Source: Dyadobacter sp. CY347
GTDB lineage: Bacteria; Bacteroidota; Bacteroidia; Cytophagales; Spirosomataceae
DNA: 64,000 nt
Direction: 5' to 3'
Assembly (NCBI RefSeq): GCF_021502655.1
Contig: NZ_JAKFFT010000002.1
Coordinates: forward strand, 744,001-808,000
Positions 27,908 through 37,110 of this stretch are shown piece after piece; the stretch's first letter is position 1, and each line of letters starts with the position of its first letter. The notes under the pieces were generated by a model, which made no database searches, was not told where the DNA came from, and worked only from the letters and a program-made list of their open reading frames with translations. The translations under genes were made by a program, and so were the position numbers.

Positions 27908-28639
27908 CTAAGTTACAGGAATAAACCTATACAAGTAAGGAGCCTTATGAGCGCCTCCTGTCCATTTCTTCGCAATTCTTTCCAAAATACCCAAGCCCAG
28001 CATTTTTCGCTGGAAAGCGGCCCTTATTAATTTTTTATTCAAAATTGTCTCATAAAGTCCTTGCAGCTCACCCATGGTAAACTGTTGGGGCAGGAGGTTG
28101 AAGCCAATTAGTTTGTGATCCAGATCCTGCTGAATGGTTTGCAGCGCTTTGGCCAGGATATGCTCGTGGTCCTGCATTAGCCTGGGAAGATCCGTCAGGT
28201 TAAACCATTCGCAGCTATCCGAAATGCTATCCGGCGTGGGAAGCGCCTTTGTGAAATCTACAAGCGCATAATAGCCCACGGAAACAAAGCGGCTCAGCAG
28301 CCAGTGGTTATCCCCCGGAAAAAAACCACGGGCGGCCATAATTTTTTTAAGCGGCTCTGTATCATGCCGACTTTTATCCCCGAAAGTGTAAAATTGTTCC
28401 AGGAAAATATCTTTCAGTCCGGTTCTGTGAAGCAAGATCCGCCTTGCTGCCTGATTCATATCCTCATCTTCATGCACAAAACCACCTGGCAGGGCGAAAA
28501 AGCCCGTGTTCTTGTAGGTTAATAACAGCACTTTCAACTCGTTTTTGTGAAAGCCAAAAATGACTGCGTCAATGGCAATTCCGGGTAAATATCCCGTTCC
28601 CGTAGGGTTTGTTTCCTGTTTTTTAAATTCCTGATCCAT
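27908..28639 (-). CDS. NrtR-like transcription regulator with degenerate Nudix domain
   Basis: A 243-residue protein with an N-terminal Nudix domain (about residues 20-150) and a C-terminal winged-helix region (about 180-242; FTMGELQGLYE, AFQRKML, YLYRF), the architecture of NrtR-type regulators. The Nudix box begins correctly (Gly53, Glu59, Arg67), but the metal-binding glutamates are replaced: positions 71-72 are His-Arg instead of Glu-Glu. Hydrolysis is therefore unlikely, and the domain probably senses a small nucleotide or sugar ligand. It is divergent from the carboxylesterase gene, with palindromes in the shared region, which suggests it regulates that gene. Confidence 0.88.
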   Translation of the reverse strand: MDQEFKKQETNPTGTGYLPGIAIDAVIFGFHKNELKVLLLTYKNTGFFALPGGFVHEDEDMNQAARRILLHRTGLKDIFLEQFYTFGDKSRHDTEPLKKIMAARGFFPGDNHWLLSRFVSVGYYALVDFTKALPTPDSISDSCEWFNLTDLPRLMQDHEHILAKALQTIQQDLDHKLIGFNLLPQQFTMGELQGLYETILNKKLIRAAFQRKMLGLGILERIAKKWTGGAHKAPYLYRFIPVT

Positions 28640-28704
28640 GGCTATACTGGCATTATTGAGGCAAGTAACAAAAAGATTTGTTAACAGGAAGATTTTAAAT
28701 TATC

Positions 28705-28725
28705 ATTGTAACATATTGATACAAT
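28705..28725. promoter_or_regulatory. Imperfect palindrome, candidate operator
   Basis: The arms ATTGTA (28705-28710) and TACAAT (28720-28725) are exact inverted repeats. Eight of ten base pairs match across the 21-bp element. It lies between the Nudix-type regulator and the carboxylesterase. Confidence 0.5.
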
Positions 28726-28754
28726 ATAAATTTAATGTACGATTTATACTTTAA

Positions 28755-28766
28755 ATGTTACAACAT
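28755..28766. promoter_or_regulatory. Second palindrome in the same intergenic region
   Basis: ATGTTACAACAT has perfect 5-bp arms (ATGTT/AACAT). Its TGTTACA core is the reverse complement of TGTAACA in the palindrome at 28705, so the two may bind the same protein. It lies 17 bp before the esterase ATG. Confidence 0.4.
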
Positions 28767-28782
28767 GTTAAACTTTTATTTC

Positions 28783-30423
28783 ATGCCAAGACAGCTATCG
28801 CTGGCCATTTTGCTTTGCATAAACACTTCAATGAATGTTTTTGCTCAGAAAACTAATCAGGTAACCGTTGAGAACGGAGTTCTGGAAGGAACAAGGCCGG
28901 CCGGATCCGGGCTTTTGATTTTCAAGGGTGTCCCTTTTGCCGCGCCGCCTGTGGGTGAGCTGCGCTGGAAGGAACCGCAGCCAGCCCAGAACTGGCAGGG
29001 CGTGCGCAAAGCCGACCAGTTTGGAAACAAGCCTATGCAAAAACCCATTTTCGGCGATATGGGCTTCCGTTCGAAAGATATGAGCGAGGATTGTCTTTAT
29101 TTGAATGTCTGGACTCCGTCCAAAACCATGAAGGAAAAATTGCCTGTCCTGGTCTATTTCTACGGCGGTGGGCTTGCTGCCGGTGATGGTTCTGAGCCAA
29201 GATATGACGGGGAGACATTAGCCAAGAAGGGCATTGTTGTAGTGACATTGAACTACCGACTGGGCATTTTTGGCTTTTTCTCACATCCTGAACTTACTAA
29301 GGAATCGCCCAATAAATCTTCTGGAAATTATGGCTACCTGGATCAGCATGCAGCGCTGCTTTGGGTTCAGAAGAACATAGATAAGTTCGGCGGCGATCCT
29401 AAGCACGTGACCATTGCAGGGGAATCGGCAGGGTCAATCTCAGTATCTGTACAGATGGCCTCGCCATTATCAAAAGACCTGATTGCAGGCGCAATTGGAG
29501 AGAGCGGGGCAGGCATCAACCCGACACTGGCCTCAATGCCTTTGGCCGAAGCTGAAAAGATCGGTGAAGCATTTGCAACTGGCGTAAAAACGGGCAGCTC
29601 GCTTCAACAGCTCAGAGCGCTTTCGGCTGCTGATCTTCTCGAAGCAGCTTATACACCCGGCCAAACGCGCACGGCGACTACACCAACCATTGACGGTTAC
29701 TTTTTACCGAAAACATTGCCTGAAATCTTCGAGGCTGGCCAGCAGGCGAAAGTGCCCATTTTAGTTGGCTGGAATTCTGCCGAAGTGCCTTATCAGGTAG
29801 TTTTGAAGGCCGATGCGCCCACGCTTGACAATTACAAGAAAGCAGTTGGCGGCTTATACAATGATAAAGCGGAGCAGGTTTTGAAACTATATCCGGCTGC
29901 TTCGGATGCAGAGGTTGTTAAGGCAGCGACGGAGCTTTCCAGTGATCGTTTTATCGTTTACAGCACTTGGAAATGGGCTGATCTGCAAATCAAAACGGGT
30001 GGAAAACCAGTTTACCGTTATGTTTTCTCGCGTATTCGCCCGGCGATGTCGGCTGCGATGGGAAATGCAAAAGCAGGCTTCGCCGGTGGTGTAATTAAAG
30101 ATGATGCGGCCAAAGCGGCGCCCGCAACACCGGTAGCAGTAGGAGCGGCCCACGCTTCTGAAATTGAGTATGCATTAGGGAACCTGGCCAGCAACAAAGT
30201 TTATGACTGGACGCCCGATGATTACAAAGTATCTGCAACCATGGTGGATTACTTTGCAAACTTCATTAAAACAGGAAATCCCAATGGCAAAGGACTACCG
30301 CAGTGGGACGCGAACACAGGCAGTGCGCCAGTGAAGTTCATGAACATTGATGTTAAAAGCGAGCAGAAAACAGAAAGCGACCGCGACCGCTATTTGTTTC
30401 TTGACAAGGAATATATGAAGTGA
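28783..30423 (+). CDS. Type B carboxylesterase/lipase, secreted
   Basis: The product from the ATG at 28783 is 546 residues with a signal peptide ending near NVFAQ; an upstream in-frame ATG at 28735 would place 16 residues ahead of it. It is an alpha/beta-hydrolase of the type B carboxylesterase family: the early FKGVPFAAPPVGELRW block, EDCLYLNVWTP, an oxyanion-hole YGGG, the nucleophile serine in GESAGS, and a likely catalytic histidine in HASEIEYALG. It hydrolyses carboxyl esters in the periplasm or outside; the substrate is unknown. It is divergent from the Nudix-like regulator. A terminator follows at 30443-30477. Confidence 0.93.
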   Translation: MPRQLSLAILLCINTSMNVFAQKTNQVTVENGVLEGTRPAGSGLLIFKGVPFAAPPVGELRWKEPQPAQNWQGVRKADQFGNKPMQKPIFGDMGFRSKDMSEDCLYLNVWTPSKTMKEKLPVLVYFYGGGLAAGDGSEPRYDGETLAKKGIVVVTLNYRLGIFGFFSHPELTKESPNKSSGNYGYLDQHAALLWVQKNIDKFGGDPKHVTIAGESAGSISVSVQMASPLSKDLIAGAIGESGAGINPTLASMPLAEAEKIGEAFATGVKTGSSLQQLRALSAADLLEAAYTPGQTRTATTPTIDGYFLPKTLPEIFEAGQQAKVPILVGWNSAEVPYQVVLKADAPTLDNYKKAVGGLYNDKAEQVLKLYPAASDAEVVKAATELSSDRFIVYSTWKWADLQIKTGGKPVYRYVFSRIRPAMSAAMGNAKAGFAGGVIKDDAAKAAPATPVAVGAAHASEIEYALGNLASNKVYDWTPDDYKVSATMVDYFANFIKTGNPNGKGLPQWDANTGSAPVKFMNIDVKSEQKTESDRDRYLFLDKEYMK

Positions 30424-30442
30424 CATTGAAGGGTCAAACGAC

Positions 30443-30477
30443 AAAAGCCCTGCACCGGATCGGTGCAGGGCTTTTTT
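30443..30477. terminator. Strong bidirectional terminator between esterase and infB
   Basis: A 13-bp perfect stem (AAAGCCCTGCACC/GGTGCAGGGCTTT) with a 5-nt loop, an A-run before and six T residues after. It serves the convergent esterase and infB transcripts. Confidence 0.93.
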
Positions 30478-30494
30478 GCTATATGCCTTGACTG

Positions 30495-33400
30495 TTAAAG
30501 TGTTCTTTTCACTTCACGAAGCTCGAAGCTTTCGATGATGTCGCCCACTTCAATGTCGTTAAAGTTCTTAATGCTCAAACCGCACTCGTAACCGTTTCTA
30601 ACTTCCTGAACGTCGTCTTTGTAACGTTTCAGCGAGTCGATTTCGCCGGTCAGCAGTACGATTCCTTCACGTACAACGCGTATCTTATTGCTACGCTTCA
30701 CATAGCCATCGGTAACATAGCAACCTGCAATGGTTCCGATACGGCTGATCTTGAAGACTTCGCGGATTTCGATATTTCCGGTGATGATCTCTTCAATAGA
30801 AGGAGCAAGCATACCCGTCATCGCATCTTTGATCTCATCGATCGCCTGATAAATAACTGAGTAGTGGCGGATTTCGATTTGATCCTGCTCTGCCATTTTC
30901 TTGGCATTGGAAGAAGGACGAACCTGGAAGCCAATCACGATCGCATCGGATGCAATGGCAAGGTTCACATCGGATTCGGAGATCTGACCCACTGCTTTGT
31001 GGATAATGTTCACCTGCACCTCAGATGTTGAAAGCTGCAATAACGAATCGGAAAGGGCTTCAACCGATCCATCCACATCACCTTTAACAATCAGGTTCAA
31101 CTCACGGAAGCTTCCGATGGCCTTACGACGTCCGATCTCTTCAAGCGTAATGTGTTTACGCGTCCGGATGGACTGCTCGCGCTGGATCTGCTCACGTTTG
31201 GTTGCGATATCGCGGGCATCACGTTCGTTTTCAAATACATTGAAACGATCACCTGCCTGCGGGGCTCCGTTCAGACCAAGCAACTGCACCGGCATGGATG
31301 GTCCGGCTGATTTCAGCTTTCTACCCAGATAGTCGGTCATGGCTTTCACCTTTCCGTAATGCGATCCTGCAAGGACCACATCACCCACCTTCAAAGTTCC
31401 GGTCTGTACAAGAATGGTCGTCACATATCCGCGGCCCTTATCAAGGGATGCTTCTACAACGGCACCTACTGCACGGCGGTCCGGATTGGCTTTCAATTCA
31501 AGGAGTTCAGCTTCAAGCAATACTTTTTCAAGCAGCTCGTCGATACCCATACCTGATTTGGAAGATATTTCCTGAGTTTGGTATTTACCACCCCATTCTT
31601 CAACGAGAAGGTTCATATTGGCCAGCTCTTCACGAATTTTTTCCGTGTTGGCACCGGCCTTATCTACTTTACTGAATGCAAATACAATAGGAGCACCGGC
31701 AACCTGGGCGTGGTTAATTGCCTCACGTGTTTGCGGCATGACGCTGTCGTCAGCTGCGATCACAATGATAACAACGTCGGTAACATTGGCACCACGGGCA
31801 CGCATCGCTGTAAATGCTTCGTGACCCGGTGTATCCAGGAATGTAACCTGTTTTCCGGTTTTGGTTTTAACACTATATGCACCAATGTGCTGGGTAATTC
31901 CCCCCGCTTCACCGCTGGCAACGTTTTCCTGACGGATATAATCCAGAAGGGAAGTTTTACCGTGGTCAACGTGACCCATGATCGTAACGATCGGCGCTCT
32001 TTCTTTCAGGCTTTCCTCATCATCGACTTCTTCCTGCACATCATTCTGCACTTCTTCTTCGGCAGAGATGAATGCTACTTCAAAGCCAAATTCATCGGCG
32101 ATGAAAGTGATCGCTTCCGCATCCAGACGCTGGTTGATTGATACGAACATGCCCATGCTCATACAAACCGAGATTACTTCCTGAACCGTTACGTCCATTA
32201 GGGAGGCCAAGTCGTTTGCAGAAACGAATTCCGTTACGCGCAATACTTTTGTTTCGTCTGAATCCAGCCCGTTTGGATCGTTCTGATCTCCACGGTCTCT
32301 GCGACGCGTTCCTTTTCCGCCACGACCAACATTTCTGGTGTTTCCACCACCCATGCGGGCCATTGTAGCTTTAATGTTATCTGAAACTTCTTTATCTGAA
32401 ACTTCTTCTCTTTTAACACCACGGCGGTTATTGCCTGCTGCTCCGCTGCGGTTACCCGGGCCGCTTCTGGCTGCTGCATTACCTGCTGCCGGCGTTGTGC
32501 CTGGTGCAGCTGGTGCTCCCGGAGCTGCCGGACGGTTGCCTGTGCGGCTTCCTGCTGGCGGAACATTGGCTTCCTTGGGTCTTGCAGGTGCATTAGGATC
32601 AGCTGCTGTTGTTGCAGGACGGTTTTCACCGGCAACCACAACGCCATCACGGATTCTCTTGCGTTTTCTGCGTCGTTTTTTATCTGCTGCTGTATCACTG
32701 CTGGATGCAACAGGATCTTTTTTCTTAATCTTATCAGAAGGAAGCTCGATTTTTCCAATCACACGAAGACCACGAAGCTGCTCTCCTTTGGCCTCGATCA
32801 GATTATTTTCACCTGCTTCTTCACTTGCAGCGGCAGGCGTCTCGGCCTGAGCTTGTGCTGGTTCAGCAGGAGCTGACGCTTCGGCAACCGGAGCGGCTGC
32901 TGGCGCTTCTGTTTGTGGTTTTTCGTCGGGAGTGGACGCAACTGCTGGCTTTTGCTCTTCAACCGCCTTGGTTTCCTGTGGCTGCTCAGCTTTTGGCTGC
33001 TCGATAACCGGCTCCTGTGGTTTTTCAGGCGCTTTTTGTTGTACATGCTCAGCTTCTGGCTTTACCTCAGCAACAGGTTCTGGCTTAGGCTCTGGTTTTG
33101 GCTCAGCGACGGGAGCGGGTGCTTCTGCTTTTTCAGCAACAACTTCCTTGGGAGCTTCTTTCTTAGGCTCCTCAACTGGCTGTGCCGGCGCAGGTCTTTT
33201 TGCGTCTAAATCTATTTTACCAACTACCTTAATTCCAGGCAGGCGGTTCTCAAAAGCAGATTGACCATTTGATTCAGCTTCTTCAACAACAGGTTTCTCT
33301 TCTGGTTTAGAAGGACTGTTACGGAAGTAAAGAATTCCATCAACATCACTTTTTACTTTTTCTTCCCTGGTTTCTACCGGAGTTTCAGTCTGAGCTGGTT

Positions 33401-33596
33401 TAAAGGAAAGGGATGATCTCAGATCATCAGATTTGAAATCTTTCGCAAGAAATTCAATCTGATCAGAATTAATCTTTGTATTCGGGTTACTCTCCACCTT
33501 ATACCCTTTGGCAGACAGGTGATCCACGATCGTAGTAATTCCTACGTTCAGGATCCGTGCCACTTGGCTTAGGCGCATCATTTTATCTTCTGCCAT
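30495..33596 (-). CDS. infB: Translation initiation factor IF-2
   Basis: A 1033-residue IF-2, which brings initiator tRNA to the small ribosomal subunit using GTP. The N-terminus has the IF2N domain (MRLSQVARILNVG). It is followed by a long low-complexity Pro/Glu/Ala/Lys-rich linker (about residues 90-300) and a Gly/Arg/Pro-rich section (about 320-440). The GTPase domain begins near 540 with G1 GHVDHGKT and G3 DTPGH; the G4 motif reads SKVD in place of the usual NKxD. Domains II, III and IV follow. It is the last gene of the rimP-nusA-infB operon, 72 bp after nusA. Confidence 0.98.
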   Translation of the reverse strand: MAEDKMMRLSQVARILNVGITTIVDHLSAKGYKVESNPNTKINSDQIEFLAKDFKSDDLRSSLSFKPAQTETPVETREEKVKSDVDGILYFRNSPSKPEEKPVVEEAESNGQSAFENRLPGIKVVGKIDLDAKRPAPAQPVEEPKKEAPKEVVAEKAEAPAPVAEPKPEPKPEPVAEVKPEAEHVQQKAPEKPQEPVIEQPKAEQPQETKAVEEQKPAVASTPDEKPQTEAPAAAPVAEASAPAEPAQAQAETPAAASEEAGENNLIEAKGEQLRGLRVIGKIELPSDKIKKKDPVASSSDTAADKKRRRKRKRIRDGVVVAGENRPATTAADPNAPARPKEANVPPAGSRTGNRPAAPGAPAAPGTTPAAGNAAARSGPGNRSGAAGNNRRGVKREEVSDKEVSDNIKATMARMGGGNTRNVGRGGKGTRRRDRGDQNDPNGLDSDETKVLRVTEFVSANDLASLMDVTVQEVISVCMSMGMFVSINQRLDAEAITFIADEFGFEVAFISAEEEVQNDVQEEVDDEESLKERAPIVTIMGHVDHGKTSLLDYIRQENVASGEAGGITQHIGAYSVKTKTGKQVTFLDTPGHEAFTAMRARGANVTDVVIIVIAADDSVMPQTREAINHAQVAGAPIVFAFSKVDKAGANTEKIREELANMNLLVEEWGGKYQTQEISSKSGMGIDELLEKVLLEAELLELKANPDRRAVGAVVEASLDKGRGYVTTILVQTGTLKVGDVVLAGSHYGKVKAMTDYLGRKLKSAGPSMPVQLLGLNGAPQAGDRFNVFENERDARDIATKREQIQREQSIRTRKHITLEEIGRRKAIGSFRELNLIVKGDVDGSVEALSDSLLQLSTSEVQVNIIHKAVGQISESDVNLAIASDAIVIGFQVRPSSNAKKMAEQDQIEIRHYSVIYQAIDEIKDAMTGMLAPSIEEIITGNIEIREVFKISRIGTIAGCYVTDGYVKRSNKIRVVREGIVLLTGEIDSLKRYKDDVQEVRNGYECGLSIKNFNDIEVGDIIESFELREVKRTL

Positions 33597-33668
33597 ATTA
33601 GCAATTAGTAGAAAAAGTTTTGCATTGGCAGATCTAACCCCTGGATTAAAACTGCCGGTTATTGTAAA

Positions 33669-34910
33669 TTATTCAAACTCTTTTCGAAGAATGTCAAGAA
33701 CTTCTTCAACCGTTGCTTCTTCAAGATCGGTTCTTCTGACAAGCTCTTCTTTATTAAGTGCCAGCACGCTTTTGGCTGTATCCAGACCAATTTTGTGCAG
33801 TTCACTGATTATCCATTCGTCAATTTCATCAGAGAATTCTGTCAGATCGACGTCTTCGTCGTTTTGCTCTTCAATATCTCTGAAAACATCAATCTCCATT
33901 CCAACCAGCTTGCCGGCCAGCTTAATATTCTGGCCACCTTTACCGATCGCAAGTGAAACCTGATCGGGTTTAAGGAAAACAGAAACACGCTTGGCATCGC
34001 GGTCAATCTGCATTGAACTTACTTTGGCCGGACTTAGCGCCCTGCTGATCAAAAGTTCAAGGTTGTCGGTGTAATTGATAACATCTATATTCTCATTACC
34101 AAGCTCACGAACGATCGAATGGATCCTGGATCCTTTCATACCTACGCAAGCGCCTACCGGATCGATTCTATCATCGTAGGATTCTACCGCAACTTTTGCG
34201 CGTTCCCCTGGTTCACGAACAACACGTCTTACTGAAATAATTCCATCATAAATCTCAGGAATCTCCACTTCGAAGAGTCTTTCAAGGAAAACAGGTGAAG
34301 TTCTTGACAATGTGATCTTTGGGGAACCATTGTTCATCTCCACCTTATGGATCACAGATTTTACGGATTCTCCCTTGCGGAAGCGGTCTTTTGAAATCTG
34401 CTCGGTGCGCGGCAGTGAAAGTTCGTTGCCTTCCGAATCGACAATGATCACTTCGTGTCTTAATGTCTGATAGACTTCACCCGTGATCATTTCACCCACC
34501 TGATCCTTATATTTCTCGAACATGATTTCTTTTTCCATGTCCTTGATCTTTTGGATCAGCGTCTGTCTTGCCGTTTGAACCAGCCTGCGGCCAAATTCAA
34601 CCAGCTTAACCTCTTCTGCAACTTCTTCACCTACTTCAAAGTCACCCTGGATCTTGCGGGCTTCTGCGAGTGGTATTTTGTTATAATCCCAGATGTCCTC
34701 AGAATTGTCGTCAACGATTTCACGCGTCCGCCACATTTCAAGGTCACCGCTTTCTGGGTTAATGATTACATCAAAATTATCATCAGTGCCGTATTTCTTA
34801 CGAATCATTGTGCGAAACACTTCTTCCAAAACACTGATCATCGTGGGACGATCGATGTTTTTAGAGCTTGCGAACTCGGCGAATGATTCAATTAATATTC
34901 CGCTATCCAT
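33669..34910 (-). CDS. nusA: Transcription termination/antitermination factor NusA
   Basis: A 413-residue NusA with an N-terminal RNA-polymerase-binding domain, an S1 domain (about residues 130-200) and two KH domains (GACVGMKGSRI and SLAIGKGGQNIKLA). A short C-terminal acidic region and a helical repeat follow. NusA controls pausing, termination and antitermination. It is the middle gene of rimP-nusA-infB, starting 87 bp after rimP. Confidence 0.98.
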   Translation of the reverse strand: MDSGILIESFAEFASSKNIDRPTMISVLEEVFRTMIRKKYGTDDNFDVIINPESGDLEMWRTREIVDDNSEDIWDYNKIPLAEARKIQGDFEVGEEVAEEVKLVEFGRRLVQTARQTLIQKIKDMEKEIMFEKYKDQVGEMITGEVYQTLRHEVIIVDSEGNELSLPRTEQISKDRFRKGESVKSVIHKVEMNNGSPKITLSRTSPVFLERLFEVEIPEIYDGIISVRRVVREPGERAKVAVESYDDRIDPVGACVGMKGSRIHSIVRELGNENIDVINYTDNLELLISRALSPAKVSSMQIDRDAKRVSVFLKPDQVSLAIGKGGQNIKLAGKLVGMEIDVFRDIEEQNDEDVDLTEFSDEIDEWIISELHKIGLDTAKSVLALNKEELVRRTDLEEATVEEVLDILRKEFE

Positions 34911-34997
34911 TGCTTATGTTATAGATATTTGCTGATACTAAGTTATACATATTATATAATTGATTACAAATCAGAAAAATGGATCTGGCTTGCAACT

Positions 34998-35480
34998 TTA
35001 TTTAAAAGAAATTTCTATTAAAGCCTTTGAAATATCGTCAAACGGAATATCCCGGATCAACTCTGCTGGGTCGATGGGTGTTTTCGTCTTCTTTTTAGGT
35101 GCAGGTAACTGTAATTTTACAATTTCTTCACTTGCCTCGATCAGCGTTCCTGAAATTACCTCTCCCGTTTTCAATGTTACCTTTAAACTTCTGCCCAGGT
35201 TTTTTTGATATTGCCTTAACAAAAGTAAAGGTTGGTCTAATCCAGGCGATGAAACTTCAAGTGTGTAGGCATCTGCAAAAACTTCCAGTTCTTCCAGCTG
35301 CTTGGCCAATCTTCTACTGATGGACGTACATTGCTGAATGGTTATCCCTTCATCACTATCGATAAGAATTGAAACTTTTTGACTTACCTTGGAAGGCTTA
35401 ATGATGATATCTACAAGGAAACAGTTGCCATCCTCAAGAAGGGGTTCCAGCAAAGCTTCCAACTGCTCTTTTATTGTCAT
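34998..35480 (-). CDS. rimP: Ribosome maturation factor RimP
   Basis: A 160-residue RimP needed for 30S subunit assembly. The N-terminal domain has the conserved CFLVDIIIKPSKVSQKVSILID region, then CTSISRRLAKQLE and the diagnostic YTLEVSSPGLDQPL. The C-terminal SH3-like domain spans about residues 95-160. It heads the rimP-nusA-infB operon and has a well-formed promoter upstream at 35551-35582. Confidence 0.97.
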   Translation of the reverse strand: MTIKEQLEALLEPLLEDGNCFLVDIIIKPSKVSQKVSILIDSDEGITIQQCTSISRRLAKQLEELEVFADAYTLEVSSPGLDQPLLLLRQYQKNLGRSLKVTLKTGEVISGTLIEASEEIVKLQLPAPKKKTKTPIDPAELIRDIPFDDISKALIEISFK

Positions 35481-35550
35481 GTACGGCTTACTGCAAATAA
35501 AAAAGGGGATTTAAGACCCCCTCAATCAATCGATCAAAATAGAATTATTT

Positions 35551-35582
35551 GCAAAGGTAAAAATATTTTATCATTTGTACAA
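35551..35582 (-). promoter_or_regulatory. Promoter of the rimP-nusA-infB operon
   Basis: Read on the minus strand, TTG (35580-35582), a 20-bp spacer and TACCTTTG(C) (35551-35559) match the Bacteroidota promoter consensus. The leader would be about 65 nt and includes a short GGGG/CCCC inverted repeat near 35503-35522. Confidence 0.7.
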
Positions 35583-35651
35583 GTTAAAGCAGATGTCTTC
35601 GAAATTCATATCGATCCTCTATTTTTGTCAAAATATGCGATATTTGCCTTA

Positions 35652-36758
35652 ATGAAAGGGTTTAAAAATTTCCTCTGGTTCCTCTACAAGTGTTTTGCGA
35701 CTTATACCATCCTGATTTACATCATGATACTCTGGGTGCCACTGAAAGGGTGGGTGGCCGGCTTTATGATGATGTCCTTTCCCGTTGTCGTGATCATTCA
35801 TCTGGTCAGTATTCCAATCTGGTATATTGTTGAAAGAAAACGGGCTTTGCTTCCCCTGATTATGTTCGGGTTAGCCGGAATTTTTCTGAACAGGACCTAC
35901 GGCTTCGGCCATCAGGCGGATCCTGTGGCGCTGGAAAAGTCATTTTCTGTGATGAATTATAATGTGCACAGCTTTCAGCGAAACGAAGATTTAAAAAATC
36001 CCGGCGTAAGGCAAGGCATTCGTGAAATGAAGGCCTGGATGGCTTCTTCGGACGCCGACATTCTTTGTATGTCAGAATATTTCAGCGACCGGGGAAGGCT
36101 GTTTAATATTAACCAGACTCTGGATAGCAGCGGATACAGCCATAGCGCCTTTTATAGCAGAAACAACTCTGATAGCCCAACGCATTCGTCCGGACTTGCG
36201 ATTCTGTCCAAATATCCGATTATTGCCAAAAAGGATACGATTTTTGAAGCTCAGAATGGCCTTCTTCAAGCCGATATCAAAATAAAGGGGGATACGGTTC
36301 GTGTTATTGCTGTACACCTTTATTCAATGACATTGAAACTGAGCACTTTGGTCCGCCAAAAGCAGGTGGAAGGTGTCAAGAAGGAGGGCAAGATTACTTT
36401 TCAGCGCATGCGCAATGGTTTTATCAGAAGGTCGTCGGAAATGGGCGCACTGGAATCTTGGATCAATGCATCACCTTACCCGGTCATTGTCTGCGGCGAT
36501 TTCAATGAGATTCCCTATGGCTATGTGTATAGCAAAATGCGGGGCTTGCTTAGAAACGGGTTTGAGGAAAAAGGGGAGGGCTTTGGCTTTACATTCAACC
36601 ACCTGCCTTATTTTATCCGCATAGATCACCAGTTTTACAGCAGTGACAGGCTTCAAATCCAGGATTTTACGACATTTAATCAGGTAGGCTACTCAGACCA
36701 TTATCCTGTGATGGGACATTACCAGTTCCAAGATCGCTCGGCAGTAAAGAAGGACTGA
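35652..36758 (+). CDS. Endonuclease/exonuclease/phosphatase family membrane protein
   Basis: The product from the ATG at 35652 is 368 residues. An in-frame opening from 35379 exists but overlaps rimP and its promoter, so the inner ATG is chosen. About three N-terminal hydrophobic helices (residues 8-90) are followed by a metal-dependent EEP catalytic domain. Family motifs are NYNVHS, the metal-binding Glu in CMSEYF, CGDFNEIPY and the terminal SDHYPV. The catalytic domain probably faces the periplasm; substrates in this family include nucleic acids and phospholipids. It ends only 2 bp before the convergent DUF4907 gene, with no terminator between them. Confidence 0.9.
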   Translation: MKGFKNFLWFLYKCFATYTILIYIMILWVPLKGWVAGFMMMSFPVVVIIHLVSIPIWYIVERKRALLPLIMFGLAGIFLNRTYGFGHQADPVALEKSFSVMNYNVHSFQRNEDLKNPGVRQGIREMKAWMASSDADILCMSEYFSDRGRLFNINQTLDSSGYSHSAFYSRNNSDSPTHSSGLAILSKYPIIAKKDTIFEAQNGLLQADIKIKGDTVRVIAVHLYSMTLKLSTLVRQKQVEGVKKEGKITFQRMRNGFIRRSSEMGALESWINASPYPVIVCGDFNEIPYGYVYSKMRGLLRNGFEEKGEGFGFTFNHLPYFIRIDHQFYSSDRLQIQDFTTFNQVGYSDHYPVMGHYQFQDRSAVKKD

Positions 36759-36760
36759 TA

Positions 36761-37105
36761 TTAATACTGAATCCCAAGACTATCCAGCTCGCTTGTAGAA
36801 ACGGATGGCGGGAAAATGCCGTTCTGCAACTTGTGCTCAACAAGCTTGCCCGTTTCAAGCGCCGACTGCTCATCCTTAAAACCGCCCGTTCCGGCAATTC
36901 CAGGAATGCTAAGCTGCTCGATAATGGGCGTTCCATTGTCCAGAACGCGGTAACCCCAGCCTGATTCACCTTTTACTGTTACAACCTTAAAATGGCGAAA
37001 GCCTTTGCCATCTGCACCTATATCTTTTTTTGTAAGAAAGATATAAGTAGCAGCAGCAAAGGCCAGTATGCCTATTATAACAATGATTTTCTTCTTAAAG
37101 CTCAC
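36761..37105 (-). CDS. DUF4907 domain-containing protein, GTG start
   Basis: A 114-residue protein with an N-terminal membrane or signal helix (about residues 6-22). The rest fits DUF4907: a GWGYRVLDNG strand, IEQLSIPGIAG and GFKDEQSALETGKLV. The start is GTG at 37105. It begins 5 bp after the Kelch-type gene and is surely co-transcribed with it. The Kelch + DUF4907 pairing next to DUF4270 is one I recall from other Bacteroidota, but the role of this set is unknown. Confidence 0.85.
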   Translation of the reverse strand: MSFKKKIIVIIGILAFAAATYIFLTKKDIGADGKGFRHFKVVTVKGESGWGYRVLDNGTPIIEQLSIPGIAGTGGFKDEQSALETGKLVEHKLQNGIFPPSVSTSELDSLGIQY

Positions 37106-37110
37106 GAGGA

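Noticed and set aside
32234-33264. Frames in other registers within the infB low-complexity region
   Set aside because: Repetitive, biased codons of the Pro/Glu/Ala linker keep other frames open; IF-2 is unambiguous.
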